Assembly (NCBI RefSeq): GCF_001625215.2
Contig: NC_030387.2
Coordinates: forward strand, 25,308,517 to 25,372,516
Source: Daucus carota subsp. sativus
Lineage: Eukaryota; Streptophyta; Magnoliopsida; Apiales; Apiaceae
Length of the DNA stretch: 64,000 nt
Reading direction: 5' to 3'
Below, in pieces: positions 23,962 through 36,197 of the stretch (positions are counted from its first letter, which is position 1; every line of letters begins with the position of its first letter). The notes under the pieces were generated by a model that worked only from the letters and a program-made list of their open reading frames with translations, was not told where the DNA came from and did no database searches. A program made the translations under genes and the position numbers.

Positions 23962-26622
23962 TAATATGAGCTTAGGGAGATCTCAGTGCCAATTAGGAGG
24001 TATAAAAAGTACAGAAAATGGCAACAATTTTTTTAACTGAAGGACAAAGAATAAAGGGAAAGGAAGAGCATACTTTTATACAACCATAACCAAAGCAACT
24101 AGTATCAAAGCATAAAGCGAAACATACCATATTGTATACATGTAACATTGATCATTACCTACAACAGCAATACTTATGACGAGGAGAGAATATAAGTGTG
24201 TCAATTAAACAACAAAACAGGAAAAATCACTTTACTAATCGTCTAAAGCAGTTCTATACCTAACTAAAACCACACGCATATTGAACAATGTGCGAACCAA
24301 ACAATATTGACCATAGAATAAAACTTACGTAAAATGCTCCGAGAAGGCTTCAGGAGAACGCTTTGCAGATGGGAAGAACTCAAGAAGATTATCCTCCATC
24401 TTACCCCTCTTCAGAATTGCAATCAAATCATCAAGACTGTTGTCAATCAGATATTCCTTAAAGAAATCTGTTATAAATGACAGTACTAGCCCTTTGCCAA
24501 CAAGGTTATCCTTGAGTAGAGGCTGGAATACAGTCTCTGGTGGAAGTCCCGACAATTTCTGGGAAAATGCAAGTGCTGTGAATATTGCCAGCTTCTTCCT
24601 CTCATTTTCCTCAAAAAGTTCAAGGGACTGCAAAAATCTTCTAGTAACATTTTCAAGATTTTTAATGAGGAATGGCCGTCGTCGCAATATCTTCTGTATG
24701 TAAATTACAGATGGCAAAATGAGTTCACGCTTAGGCTCGCAATCAATTACAGAGTAAGGATGGCGCTCCCCCTCATCAGATTTTGTTGTGCCAGGTTGTG
24801 TACGCCCTCCTGTGAAGACAACCTGTAGGCATCCAGCAGATATTAAGTATCACGCATTTATATTGTACACCTCAACAATCGAAAATAAAGAAATTTAGTA
24901 GATCCACGCTGAAAAGGAAAAGAAAACAGCATAGAACTATTAACAAGTTTCTGATATCAAAGAACATAGAATATCATATGCTTAAAATTCGAGAAAAACT
25001 GAACACTTGCCTCAAAAAAGGTGTCACCGTATCTAGAGAAGTTAAGGTCTGACGATTCAAGGCTCCTAGCAATAAGTTCCTGTAAAATCAATAATCAATA
25101 CTATCCTTATCTTGCCTGGAAACCAATAAACTGTGTACAGGCACACTTGGGTGAATAAATAAGTAAATGAAATAAAATAAATTATACAGAGGAACATCTC
25201 TACACTAGTCTTACCAGATCACCAGCATTATCCAGATAAATCTGGACCACTGCATCAGCAAAAGCTGCAGGGTCCAGAGGAGCAGCAATGTTCCGTTTGC
25301 GGGTCTTAATCCGCGTACCACTATAACATCAGAAAATGTGAGCCAAATTTGTTGATCAGAACTAAGCTATCATGTAGAAGCTGCATTATCATTGATTTCT
25401 ACCACTTATATTTATTCATATACATATACCTGTATATAGTGAACAAACACATCTAGAACAACTATCCATGTTCTCAAACATATAATAGCACTATGCTCTA
25501 GAATAATGCAGGGTAAATTTATCTTTCTTTTACACCAAGGCATTACCAAAATAGGAACCAACAAAACAAAAAAATATAGAGTTAGCTACATTCATAGCCC
25601 CAATGAATTCTTTCTGCAGAGAAGGGGCCAAGTTTTGTTGATCGCAACAAGAAGAAAATCTGTTCTCGATTTTAATAACAATCCAAGCTTACATAAAATC
25701 AATTTCATGTGCGGAATTACATGGGTCATTAACCTGAACCATATATTGCAAATTAAGCCAATAAAAATTATTGGAGCTTCATAACATCTATTCGTAAAAA
25801 TTCCTGCAGCAGCAAACTTCCTAGAGTCCCGTAATTACCCGCAAAATTTTAAGGTTTTCCAATATCAATTAGATGACAGCTTAATAATATACATAAAACA
25901 TGTTTTCCTTTTATTTGATCCTTTTTCCTAATATGTACAAACTGGGAGTTAAAGTGTTAATAGGTACAAACTAAAATACATATTTCAACAACCAGATCAA
26001 TAACAATTTCAAATTAGTAGAAGATCACATCTTGTACAGAGAATAACAACTTATATTCAACTAACCAAAACGGAAAACACAGAACTATAACATAATGACC
26101 AAAATACACAATATGGTTCCTCAAGTAAACGGTAATGAGCACGAGCATAGTAGTTCCGCCAAGACCAATTGTAATACTAACATACATGCACTAAACACTT
26201 CATTCAAGATAATCGTATTCAAGATATGTTCAAATACATATACTATGACGGCACAATACAAGGACTAATTCAAGAAACGTATAACAATCTTAAAGAAATA
26301 AAAACAGAGCACCAAATGCCAAAATCTTTCGAGACTATCATACACAAGAAATAACAATAGATCTGGCCACAAAAACAATTGAATTACAAAAAGAAGAATG
26401 AATCTCACCCGAGCGTTGGTTTCTCCTTCGAGCTGCAAAACAAAACAAAGAACAAAAAATTAGACCTAAATTAATCAATATATACAAACATATATCCATG
26501 AATTGATGAATAAATAATAAAGAACAGATCTTGAGCCTTAACACAAAACATTCACGATAAATTGAATACATAGATCTGAAAAACAATGAATCAATTGAGA
26601 TACATCTGTGTGTATACCTCAT
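20306..26622 (-). CDS. eIF5-mimic protein (BZW, W2-domain translation regulator)
   Basis: Eight coding exons in reading order: 26622-26618, 26432-26409, 25320-25215, 25079-25011, 24822-24329, 23314-23053, 22028-21820 and 20372-20306, giving 411 aa, the usual length of the family. Family hallmarks are KPTLGGTRIKTRKRN near the start, AFADAVVQIYLDNAGDLEL, RYGDTFFEVVFTGGR and a C-terminal W2 domain (about 245-411) ending in WFRKG, FVKAMEPFAKWLEEAEEEE, with the aromatic and acidic boxes that bind eIF2 and eIF3. In animals these proteins compete with eIF5 and raise start-codon stringency; the same role in plants is inferred. The older bZIP label is not supported. Oddities: the first coding segment is only ATGAG, and the intron after 25011 starts with GC instead of GT (GAG then GCAAGT), which keeps the frame at FFE-VVF. 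A GA-rich 5' leader lies at 26680-26745. Confidence 0.92.
20894..21276. mobile_element. Tourist/Harbinger-type MITE
   Basis: Arms start GATCAAGTCCAATAGG on the left and GAGCAAGTCCAATAGG on the inverted right, followed by TTACCTA. A TTA trinucleotide flanks each end (20891-20893, 21277-21279), the target duplication typical of PIF/Harbinger elements. It lies in the last intron of the eIF5-mimic gene. Confidence 0.75.
23491..23922. mobile_element. Element bounded by TA repeats (intron of eIF5-mimic gene)
   Basis: Preceded by a (TA)n tract and followed by (TA)n then (GT)n. The ends are inverted: the left contains GGAGTTACATAGTACACCAT and the inverted right GGAGTTACATAGCACACCAT, each about 35 bases in from the TA edge. 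No coding capacity. Confidence 0.7.
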
Positions 26623-27513
26623 AAACCGAGACGTAAAGATTCGAAGAAGGCGAGAGAAATTGACTCTGCGATTAAGCGAAATTAATCTGGAGAGAGAGGA
26701 GAGAGGGATTTGAGAGAGACGAGAGAGATGCAGGGGGAGAGATGAAGAAGATATTTGTGTGTTTATATGTGTGAATGGGTGTATAGGTCAGGAAAAAAGA
26801 GCATAGAGATTACTACCGAAGTGGAAGCCTTGTATAAAGCGCGTGGAGATCACTTCCCATGTAGTGTTCTGTTTCTTTTTTCCTTTTTGTTGGCGAAATT
26901 AAGAGCATTTTCAAATACAAACTAAAAATAATAAATATATTAGTTTCAAAAAAAATAAAAAAATAAATATATTATTATTATTATTATTATAAATAAAAAA
27001 GAGATATGTTCTATGATATACTCGCGAAATTTTATTTCTCTAATTATATCGTCATATTTTTGCCTCCATCTTTAATAATCATGTATTTATGAGTTTTCAC
27101 ATATAATATTCTCATATTATGTAAAATTTAATAAAATTGATTTCAGATTATAAAATAAATTGAATTTTTGAAATATTTATAAAAAAATATACACGAAATA
27201 AACTTTTAAATCACACGTGTTTTGATGACATCATTTGATTTCTTATAATAAAAAAGTTTATCTATAACAATCAATCCCAAACACCAAAACTTGTCAGTTA
27301 CATATATAAAAAACAATAAAACATGACTTGATATCTTAAGGTCCACGCTTCTAGCGAGACAATCTCCAATCATAATTTTATTTACAAAACAATTTCATCT
27401 TTATTTTTCATCTTTTTCATTTTACATCTTAATTTCATCTCTAACCATTATTTTAATGCTACTTAAATAACAACAACTTTATATACAAAACAGTGATGTA
27501 AATTACTTATATA
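26623..27513. other. Upstream region of the eIF5-mimic gene
   Basis: The first 140 bases hold a GA-rich leader (GAGAGAGGAGAGAG type on the plus strand, CT-rich in the transcript) that suits a plant 5' UTR. Beyond about 26900 the DNA is strongly AT-rich, with an ATT microsatellite near 26970, and I see no gene. Confidence 0.45.
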
Positions 27514-28004
27514 TCTATACTATACTATAATAAGCCAACATGGGTATAATTTGTAATCCAAGGTTTTAGTTATATTTTTTGGTTTGGTACTCTCCTTTTG
27601 GTACTACAAGTCTACAAATGTGGAGTCTATTAGTATTATAAACAGTTTCAAATACTAAAAACACTCATAACAATACATTATCATATAATATTTCATTAAA
27701 AAAATTATAATCATTAAAAAATTATAATGATGTTATAAATAAAATTATAAATATATAATTTTGAATATCTTTTTTTAACAAGAACTTTCATATAACTCTT
27801 TTTAACTTTAACGTGTTCTATTTCTATATAACCATTACATAACCCTTTACGTTGAAATTCGATTGATTAGATTACTGAATCTTTCAAAGATATTACACGA
27901 TCGGCTATGTTTAGAAAAGATTAGAATTTTATGATTTTTTTTTATTATTTTTAAACCTACATGTACTAAATTCGCGCGGATTAAATGTACTAAAATCCTA
28001 ATAA

Positions 28005-28052
<48 letters not shown>

Positions 28053-28464
28053 TTAAGTTCTATGGAGTACAAAAAAAAATTGGAGTATTGGAGTACAAAA
28101 TTTGATAAAATGTAATCTAGTCATCTAAATTTCAATTTTTTTTGTCCAATAATATTTGTAAATATTTGACAACCTGCACATTATGTTCTGCAACATAAAC
28201 ATCGTGATCAAATGGTAGAATAATTATTTTTATAAATCATAGGACTTTATGTTCAGCAATATAACTAATAAGCAGAACAATAATCTTAATACTTGTTAAA
28301 GTTGAAAGATATTAATGATTAATTGACAATTATGTGCAAGACAACTAATAAATGATAGATTATATCAAAATTTGGATAATCAAAGATATTATATAGGATC
28401 AAACTAAAAAATTATTATTTGTACTCCAATACTCCAATGTTTTTATGTACTCCATAGAACTTAA

Positions 28465-28521
<57 letters not shown>

Positions 28522-28695
28522 GGTTTGTCCATTTTTAAGTAACCGAGAGAAAATATAGTCAGTTGAATCATATAATTTAATTAAAATTCAATCCATTAAT
28601 ACTAAAATACTAATAAAATGATGTTAAAATTTAAATTATAAATAATAAATTACGAACTATATACTCGCCCGTGCTTCGCACGGGTTAAAGGCTAG
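27514..28695 (+). mobile_element. Non-autonomous Helitron
   Basis: The 5' end reads TCTATACTATACTATAATAAG and the 3' end has a GC-rich hairpin (CCCGTGC, TTC loop, GCACGGG at about 28668-28684) followed by a short tail ending CTAG. It lies between A (27513) and T (28696), the Helitron target rule. There is no Rep/helicase gene. A second element (28008-28515) sits inside it. Confidence 0.8.
28008..28515. mobile_element. Element with TA/GA microsatellite ends, nested in Helitron
   Basis: Left end: (TA)n, (GA)n, then GTTAAGTTCTATGGAGTAC and TTGGAGTATTGGAGTAC. The right end is the inverse of the same order, including (CT)n and (AT)n. The 19-base core is identical on both sides. The interior is AT-rich and noncoding. 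Confidence 0.75.
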
Positions 28696-29657
28696 TAAAG
28701 ATAAAATAATGAATGATTGGAGAGTGAGTATTTCATTTCTAAAACCGAAAAGAAAGAAAAAATAAAATTTGAAGGAGTGACCGGAGATGCCCTGAATTCC
28801 TGGCTATGTTGATAATGGGAAATTGCCTCCTCCACATGTACGGTAGAGAGCAGAAGAAAATTTAACTTAATTTAACTTTGGTCTTCAATAAAGCATATAA
28901 GTCCGCATTGTCGAAGAAGAATATGTAACTAGGAATAACTGAAAGAATGGTTCTAATTTGCACCAATAAATGAACGGGAGCTAACTAAAATAATATCATG
29001 TCAAACATATCTTTGCAGATATTTTTAAAGAGCAGATGTTCCTAGAGCCCATGAAATTATTTTTCGCATAATCCAGCAGCAACAGAACTTGGCACGGTAT
29101 GAGCCCTGCCTTTCATCAGGCAACAAAAATAAAATTCTTGGTAGAGTTCTGAGACACCAAGGTCATGCAAAATTAAATCTGTTACACACTTCTACACTTC
29201 TTCAGTTCTATTTAGGCTACTATAACAAAGAATTCCAGATTGCTATTGTCTCGGTTTTAATTGCCCGAGTAATTCCAATATTTATGTTACTCAAGTTGTA
29301 TAGAGAATTGCCGGGATTGCTAAGAGCAAGTGCTCATAGTAGTTCAAGCCAACAAATATCCCAGTAGGCACTGCAAAAATGAGAAAACAGAACACTTTAG
29401 ATTAGCTACATTCAATCTACTAAATTGGTTAATAACTTTGCTCAAGAAATACACAAAACAACTAAAAACCATCGTTTTTATTCGTAACCAAACTATATTT
29501 GTTACATAATCAGACCGATTCGCAAGCACAGTGACATTCAACTTGAAGGGTTTACTCGATACTATCCTTAAAAACAGAAAAACTAAAATCAGAGCAGCAG
29601 AAAATTGTATAAAATACACCTAAAGTACATTGGAGATGAACCAGGCAGATGAGCTCC
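28696..29657. other. Intergenic DNA, no gene seen
   Basis: Open frames at 29089-29619 on both strands have no recognisable similarity. The part next to 29657 is probably the 3' UTR of the DnaJ gene. Confidence 0.4.
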
Positions 29658-31036
29658 TTAGCCAAGCAGCTTCTTGATCCCACTTTTCTGTTCAGCTGTT
29701 AGCCTAGCTGGAAACTTGATGTTGAACTTGATTCGCAGATTCCCTTTCTTTGAAGGATCTTTCGGTATAGGCATTCCTTCATTCGGAACGACCTCCTCAT
29801 AAGATGGATGGATCACATTGTTAATCGGGATTGTCAGTTTTCTCCCATCGAGGGTTGTGATGGAAGCTGTGTATCCCGACAACGCTTCAGCAAGTGATAT
29901 TCTCTGCGTGACCACTAAATCATTCCCATCTCTAGTGAACACGGTATGAGGTTTCTCATCAATCACGAAAACAAGATCAGCTGGAATAACATTTGGCTGC
30001 TCATTGCCTTTCTCCGGGAATGTTATCTTTGTACCCTTTTTCCAGCCCGGTTTAATGTTAATGGTCAAAATCTCCTCCACGGGCATTGTCTTCCTGTCCA
30101 ACAATACTATTCTCGTGTTATTAACATGAAATCAGCGATCATCACTCTTGTCAAGTACACTTAATTCACTGCATACTAGTTTAAAATGATCAACTATAGA
30201 GCAAATTTACAACTTCTATCATAACTAATACTACTCAATTATCAACAGGAACATCTACTTTAGGCCGAAACTTACCCACTGGCATCAGCAATCTCCCTGG
30301 AAATCTTCATCTTCTTCGTCGTACCCTTATAAAGTTCTTCTAATTTACAAGGCAGCCTATTTTCAATCAACGGAGCTTTGCGAGGACCCGAGCTCATAGG
30401 CCTGCCTTCTCCAAACGAACTAAACATATCATCCCCAAACATTCCACTCGAAAACATGGTCGGACCCCCACCCATGCCGCCGCCGCCACCACCCATACCG
30501 GCAAACGGACTCGACCCCCCGAAAAACTCGGCGAAAATATCGTTAGCGTTTCTAGGATTAAACCTAAAAACATTCGGACCATCGCCGGTTTGAAAATATG
30601 TGGCCCCACTAGGCCCTCCGGCATTAGGCGGTGGCACTTGCCCTTTCAACCCTTCTTCACCATATTGATCATATACAGCCCTCTTCTGAGAATCACTTAA
30701 AACCTACACATCAAATCAAAAACAAATAATCCATCATAAATACCAACGACCTCTCGTTCAATAATATCTCCCTCACCCCGTTTAATATCGAGGGTTCGAA
30801 CCTTGTCAAATACAAAAAATATAAAAATTTCTACAGAAATGAAAATTGTGAATAAAGGGAAAGAAGCTAACCTCGTAAGCTTCGGAGATCTGTTTGAAAT
30901 TGGCTTCGGCTTGCTTCTTGTTGGTAGGGTTCTTATCAGGATGCCACTTCATAGCGAGTTTTCTGTAGGCTTTCTTAAGATCATCATCGGTGGCGTTCTT
31001 GTCCACCTGTAGAATCTTGTAATAATCAACACCCAT
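29658..31036 (-). CDS. DNAJB1-type HSP40 co-chaperone (J protein)
   Basis: Three exons in reading order: 31036-30872, 30703-30276 and 30093-29658, giving 342 aa. Residues 1-66 are a J domain with the HPD motif at 32-34 (KWHPDKNP). A glycine/phenylalanine-rich linker follows, including a G/M-rich stretch ([10 protein letters not shown]), then two C-terminal beta-sandwich substrate-binding domains ([40 protein letters not shown]) and a dimerisation tail. There is no zinc-finger domain, so it is type II (class B). Such proteins stimulate Hsp70 ATPase activity and deliver unfolded clients in the cytosol and nucleus. The start at 31036 is the first ATG in frame and gives the usual MGVDYYKIL opening. 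A heat-shock-element-like array lies about 150 bases upstream. Confidence 0.94.
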
Positions 31037-31513
31037 CTTCAATTATGTTTGTGATGGCTTCTAAGTGAATTAAAGACAATGAATGTGAGCACAGGTTTTT
31101 AGGTTCTAGACATGGATGATGGATATGTGTGTATATGTATGGGAGATGGATGAGTGAGGACAGCAAAGCCCAGAAGGGGGTGGAAGTTTCTAGATTTCTC
31201 CCGCGCTTAACGTCTCCTTTCCTGATGTGGAATTTCAGTTTTCACTAGCTTTTTTAGATTTTTTTTATAAATGGGTTTTTTATTTCTTAAAAAAAAAATT
31301 GATCTTTCAAAAAAAAAATTTTAATTCTTATCTTTCCTTAAATTTATGTATCTGCGCACGGACTTTTGTGGATAAAAATAGATTCGGAGGCTAGATGATC
31401 GAATCACTTTTATACATCCAAGTGATTAAAGTTAATGAAAAATATCTGTTGTTTTAATGTTTATAAAAAGATAGCTAAAAATTAATATTTATAAGATGTT
31501 TAGTAATATCCGT
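31037..31513. other. Promoter and upstream region of the DnaJ gene
   Basis: Contains a TATA-like AT stretch at about 31127-31136 (TACATATAC on the minus strand) and the heat-shock-element-like array at 31183-31200. Above 31230 the DNA turns AT-rich with A/T runs, and nothing more is seen. Confidence 0.5.
31183..31200 (-). promoter_or_regulatory. Heat-shock-element-like array
   Basis: On the plus strand the bases read GAA-gt-TTC-ta-GAT-tt-CTC: four 5-bp-spaced units of the nGAAnnTTCn type, ten of twelve core positions matching. It lies about 150 bases upstream of the DnaJ start and about 50 bases beyond a TATA-like stretch, a plausible site for heat shock factors. Confidence 0.5.
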
Positions 31514-32126
31514 CAGTGTTCTAAAAGTCGGCGATTAATCGGGATTAATCGCCGATTAATCGTTGTTCGGTCGGTCACCGTCTCGATTAAGCGTTAATCG
31601 ATGTAACAATCGTTTTTTTTCTGAAAATCGATCAAGATCGGGATTAATCAGAAAAAATCGGTCACAAATCGGTGAATTTAAAAATAAAAAGTAAAATAAT
31701 TTTAAAATTTTATATTTAATTTTAAATAAAACAAAAGGCAAGAAAATGACAAAATACAGAAATTAAAGTTGTTTTTATTACCTTTCACTTTTTCAATATT
31801 AGCTCTTAAACTCTAATTACACAAATTTGCAATATATTCTTTCGCAGATTCAATCAAATTCATGTTTATGTATGAGATGACTGGACTTGTATATGTATAT
31901 AAAGGCATGTTTTGTGTTATAATTTATAATAAATCATTAATCTTTTGATTTTATACGACTATAAATTTATATTATATATAATTATATTAATATATATATA
32001 TATATATAATTTTAAAAAAATATTAAATTTATTACGATTAATGATCCGATTAATCTCTGATTATCCGATTAATCACTGGACGGTGCCTTCACCGACTAAG
32101 TCCGATTCTCGCTTTTTACAACACTG
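31514..32126. mobile_element. Terminal-inverted-repeat element with CAGTGTTCTAAAA ends
   Basis: Left end CAGTGTTCTAAAAGTCGGCG, inverted right end CAGTGTTGTAAAAAGCGAG, both followed by CGATTAATC-type repeats. Flanks ATATCCGT and GTATCTGT agree at six of eight bases, which may be a worn 8-bp duplication (hAT-like). The interior is AT-rich and noncoding. Confidence 0.55.
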
Positions 32127-32482
32127 GTATCTGTTATTATACAAAAACAAGTACTTAATATTTTTTTAAAGTGTGTACTTAATTATATATTTTTTTGAAA
32201 AACAATTAATTAATTCCGAAAGGTAAAATATGCCTTGCGCAGTGTTCTAAAAATCCCCGATTTAACCGATTAATTCCCGATTAATCCCCTGAAAGTCGGG
32301 TTACTGATTCGATTTTTGAAATCCGATTAATCCATATATATATTTCTTAATCGAAGTATATATATAAATTATTAATATTAAAATTAAAATACTATATTAC
32401 TTTAAATATGAATAATTATAGAGTTTATGAATATATTAAATATATTAGTTGCTAAATAGCTAATCAATAAATATATATATAT

Positions 32483-34802
32483 ATAAAGGAGGATGCGGGC
32501 GTCTCTAGAATTGATCGATTCAGTCTTCTGATTTTTCTTAAATTTCGGATAATAAATCTAATTATAATTCAAAAATTCAAGTTTAGTACAATTCTAAAGA
32601 TAATACGATTCTTTTTCTTATTGGATTCTAAAGATAATACAATTCTTTTCTTATTTAGAAATCTTAAGAGAAATACAATTTATATTTGAGATTTATAAAG
32701 TAATACAATTCTTATTTTCAATTTAGTCTTTATAATTTTCTTAAATTTATTCGGAAACTCATCGGAAGAGATTTATCCAGAAACTTATTGGAAGAGTGCA
32801 GGACATGCTCTATGGATTACCTAACAGAATTTCAAGATGTTTTAGTTCCAGGTGATTTTTCTTTTCGTTTTATGTTTGATTGTTTTGGCGCACTGTTTTT
32901 TCCAGAATTTCTACAAATTCCTGATTTCGACACCGCATGAATCCTACTAAACTGAATCTGCAAATGTCAGCAGTGTTTGCGTTTATATGTTCTGTGATTT
33001 TTCATAACCCCTCGCCGACTGGCCAAAAGGTTATCAAGATGCTCCTTTTAAAGAAAAAGAAATTACAACTTAGATTTGTCCTGATGATCAAACGGCTTGC
33101 GGCCACTATTGTCAATAATTAATCTCAAATCATGGGGTTGATGTGATTTCATTGATCATCAAAGTTCAAACCATGTCTTGAGTTCATTAACATGTTTTCT
33201 TTTTGCAATTAAAAGAATACGTTCATGTCAGGTTCGGTCTTTTTTTATATTATTATTTTGGTGAATTTATTGTAAGGAATATAAAGAAGGATGAGAAGGG
33301 CGCCTCCTAAATTTGTGAAATTCTAGGTAGTTAACAAATAGGAATCTTATAAGTAAAGATTATGAGTAAAAAAAAAGGTAAAGAGAGATAATTCGAAAAA
33401 ATTAAAAAATAAAATCTATAAAAATGGAAATATTTATTCAATTATAATTATAATTTTATCATAATGTAAATGATTCTTGAGAAGATACGCAGGAATTCTG
33501 TTAAATTTTTCTAATTTTTTGAGACAAAATAGGTAAGGTAGCTAAAAAATAGTAATCGTAAGAGAGATATAATTCTAAGTAGATAAGAAATAGGAATTTT
33601 AACAAAAATATAATAGCTAAAATCTATGGAAATTCTAAGTAGTTAAGAAATAGGAATCTTAAAAGAAAAGAGAGATAATTCTAAACAATTAAAAAATTAT
33701 GAATCTCAAAGAAAAATATAATAGCTAAAATCTATAAAATTGGATATATTTATCTAATTATAATTATAATTTTATTATAATGTAAATGATTCTTAATTAG
33801 TATTGTGCTTAAGGGGAGGGCGGCCCAAATTAATTTTTATCTAAATAATAATAAATTTTTTATTAGTATTAATGTTTGACGGTAAAGCGGCTAAAACAAT
33901 ATTTATCTAAGTTATAATGTATTTTTTATTAAAACGGTACCACGGCTTAAAATAATTTTTATCCGAATATAATCTTTAACTTTATCATTATTATAATATT
34001 TTTTATTAGTATTGTGTTCGACAGTCAGGACGACTCAAACTAATGTCTATATTATAATATTTTGTTATTAGTATTGTGCTTGACAAAAGAGTAGCTTAAA
34101 CTAATTTTTATCTATATTATTATATTTAATTTTATCATAATTATTGATTAATATTGTCTTTGATGGGAGAGCGGGTCAAACAATTTTTTTATTAGTATTG
34201 TGTTTAACATGAGAGCCACTTAAACAAATTTTTATATTAATTATAATATTTTTCTTAATGATATGTTTAACAGGAACATGACTTAAAAGAATTTTTATGT
34301 AAGTTTAATATTAATTCGTATCAAAATTTCCAAAAAAATTCTTGATTAGTATTGTGTTTTAGGGAAGGACGGTCCAAATTAATTTTTATCTAAATAATAA
34401 TAAATTTTCTATTAGTATTATGTTTGACAGGAAAGCGGCTAAAACAAATTTTTATCTAAGTAATAATGTATTTTTTTATTAAAACGGGACCACAGCTTAA
34501 AATAATTTTTATCCAAATATAATCTTTAACTTCATTATATCTTTGATGGGAGGGCGGGTCAAATAATTTTTTTTATTAGTATTGTGTTTGACATGAGGAC
34601 CACTTAAACAAATTTTTATATTAATTATAATATTTTTTATTAATGATATGTTTAACAGGAACATGTCTCAAAATAACTTTTATGCAATTATAATATTAAT
34701 TCGTATCAAAATTTATAAAAAAATATGCAATTATAATATTAATTCGTATCAAAATTTATAAAAAATTCATAACGCCGCCGCGAAGCGCGGCTTTATTCAC
34801 TA
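32483..34802 (+). mobile_element. Helitron-like element, first of two tandem copies
   Basis: The 5' part reads ATATAAAGGAGGATGCGGGC then GTCTCTAGAA and TTCAGTCTTCTGATTTTTCT. The 3' part has a GC hairpin (GCCGCCGCGAAGCGCGGC) followed by a short tail CTTTATTCACTA. A Rep/helicase gene is missing. Inside, units containing TTAGTATTGTGTTTGAC recur about every 100 bases. Confidence 0.6.
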
Positions 34803-35210
34803 CTTGACATTTTAATTCTTTATATATATATAAAGGAGGATGCGGCCGTCTCTAGAATGGCTCGATTCAGTCTTCTGATTTTTCTTAAATTTTGGATAAA
34901 AAATATAGTTATACTTCAAAAAATCATGTTCAAGAATTCTAAACGTAATACAATTCTTTTCTTATTGAATTCTAAAGATGATGCAATTCTTTTCTTATTT
35001 AGTATTTCTTATTGAATTCTAAAGATGATACAATTCTTAATCCTAAAAGAAATAGGATTATATTTATTCAAACTAATAATAATAGATAAAATACAATTTA
35101 TTTTTAAGATTTGTAAGGTAATACGTACAATTCTTATTTTCGATTTAGTCTTATAATTTTCTTAAATTGTAAAGATAAAAATCATTAAAAAAACTAACAG
35201 CAAAAAAATT

Positions 35211-35275
35211 AGAACCGTAAAAGAATAATAATTTCTAACTAATAAATAGGATTCAAAAAATAAAAATAATTAACA

Positions 35276-35320
<45 letters not shown>

Positions 35321-36197
35321 GAATCATATATTGATTTTATGATAATGTAAATAATTCTTGATTAGTATTGTGTTTGATGGGCACGGGAGGCGGCCCAAAC
35401 TAATTTTTATCTAAATAATAATAAATTTTTTATTAGTATTCTGTTTGACGGGAATGTGGCTAAAATAATTTTTTTTATGTTATAATATATTTTTTGTTAA
35501 AACGGGACCACGGTTCAAAATACTTTTTATCCAATAATCTTTAATTTTATAATAATTAGAATAATATTTATTAGTATTGTGTTTGATAGTAAGGTGACAC
35601 AAACTAATATCTAAATTATGTGGGTGTTTGTTTAACACTTATAAGTCAGAGTTTCTGGGATTATAAGTTACGAGCACTTATTCGTACGTACCGTTTGTGT
35701 AATATGAATTAGAACCGTAAGAGAATAATAATTTCTAACTAATAAATTGGATTCAAAAAATAAAAATAATTAACAAATAAAATAATATATATATATATAT
35801 ATATAATATGAATCATATATTGATTTTATGATAATGTAAATGATTCTTGATTAGTATTGTGTTTGACAGGCACGGGAGGCGGCCCAAACTAATTTTTATC
35901 TAAATAATAATAAATTTTCTATTAGTATTATGTTTGACGGGAATGTGGCTAAAATAATTTTTTTTCTATATTATAATATATTTTTTGTTAAAACGAGACC
36001 ACAGTTCAAAATACTTTTTATCCAATAATCTTTAATTTTATCATAATTAAAATAATATTTATTAGTATTGTGTTTGATAGTATGGCGACACAAACTAATA
36101 TCTAAATTATGTGGATGTTTGTTTAACACTTATAAGTCAGAGTTTCTGGTATTATAACTTAGGAGCACTTATTCATACGTACCATTTGTGTAATATG
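35211..36197. repeat. Tandem segmental duplication of about 490 bp
   Basis: Bases 35211-35706 and 35711-36197 are diverged copies: both start AGAACCGTAA then AATAATAATTTCTAACTAAT, pass through a TA microsatellite and GGCACGGGAGGCGGCCC, and end in GTGTAATATG. The second copy has a shorter TA tract. Confidence 0.85.

Noticed and set aside
25506..25784. Plus-strand 92-codon frame in an intron of the eIF5-mimic gene
   Set aside because: No recognisable similarity and it lies wholly in an intron.
20306..26622. bZIP transcription factor label for the BZW protein
   Set aside because: No basic region plus leucine zipper is visible; the motifs fit the eIF5-mimic W2 family.
30378..30593. Plus-strand proline-rich frame opposite the DnaJ gene
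   Set aside because: It is the antisense shadow of the Gly/Met-rich linker of the J protein.
30770..30805. GAGGGTTCGAACCTT as a tRNA T-arm
   Set aside because: No acceptor stem, D-arm or anticodon arm can be built around it.
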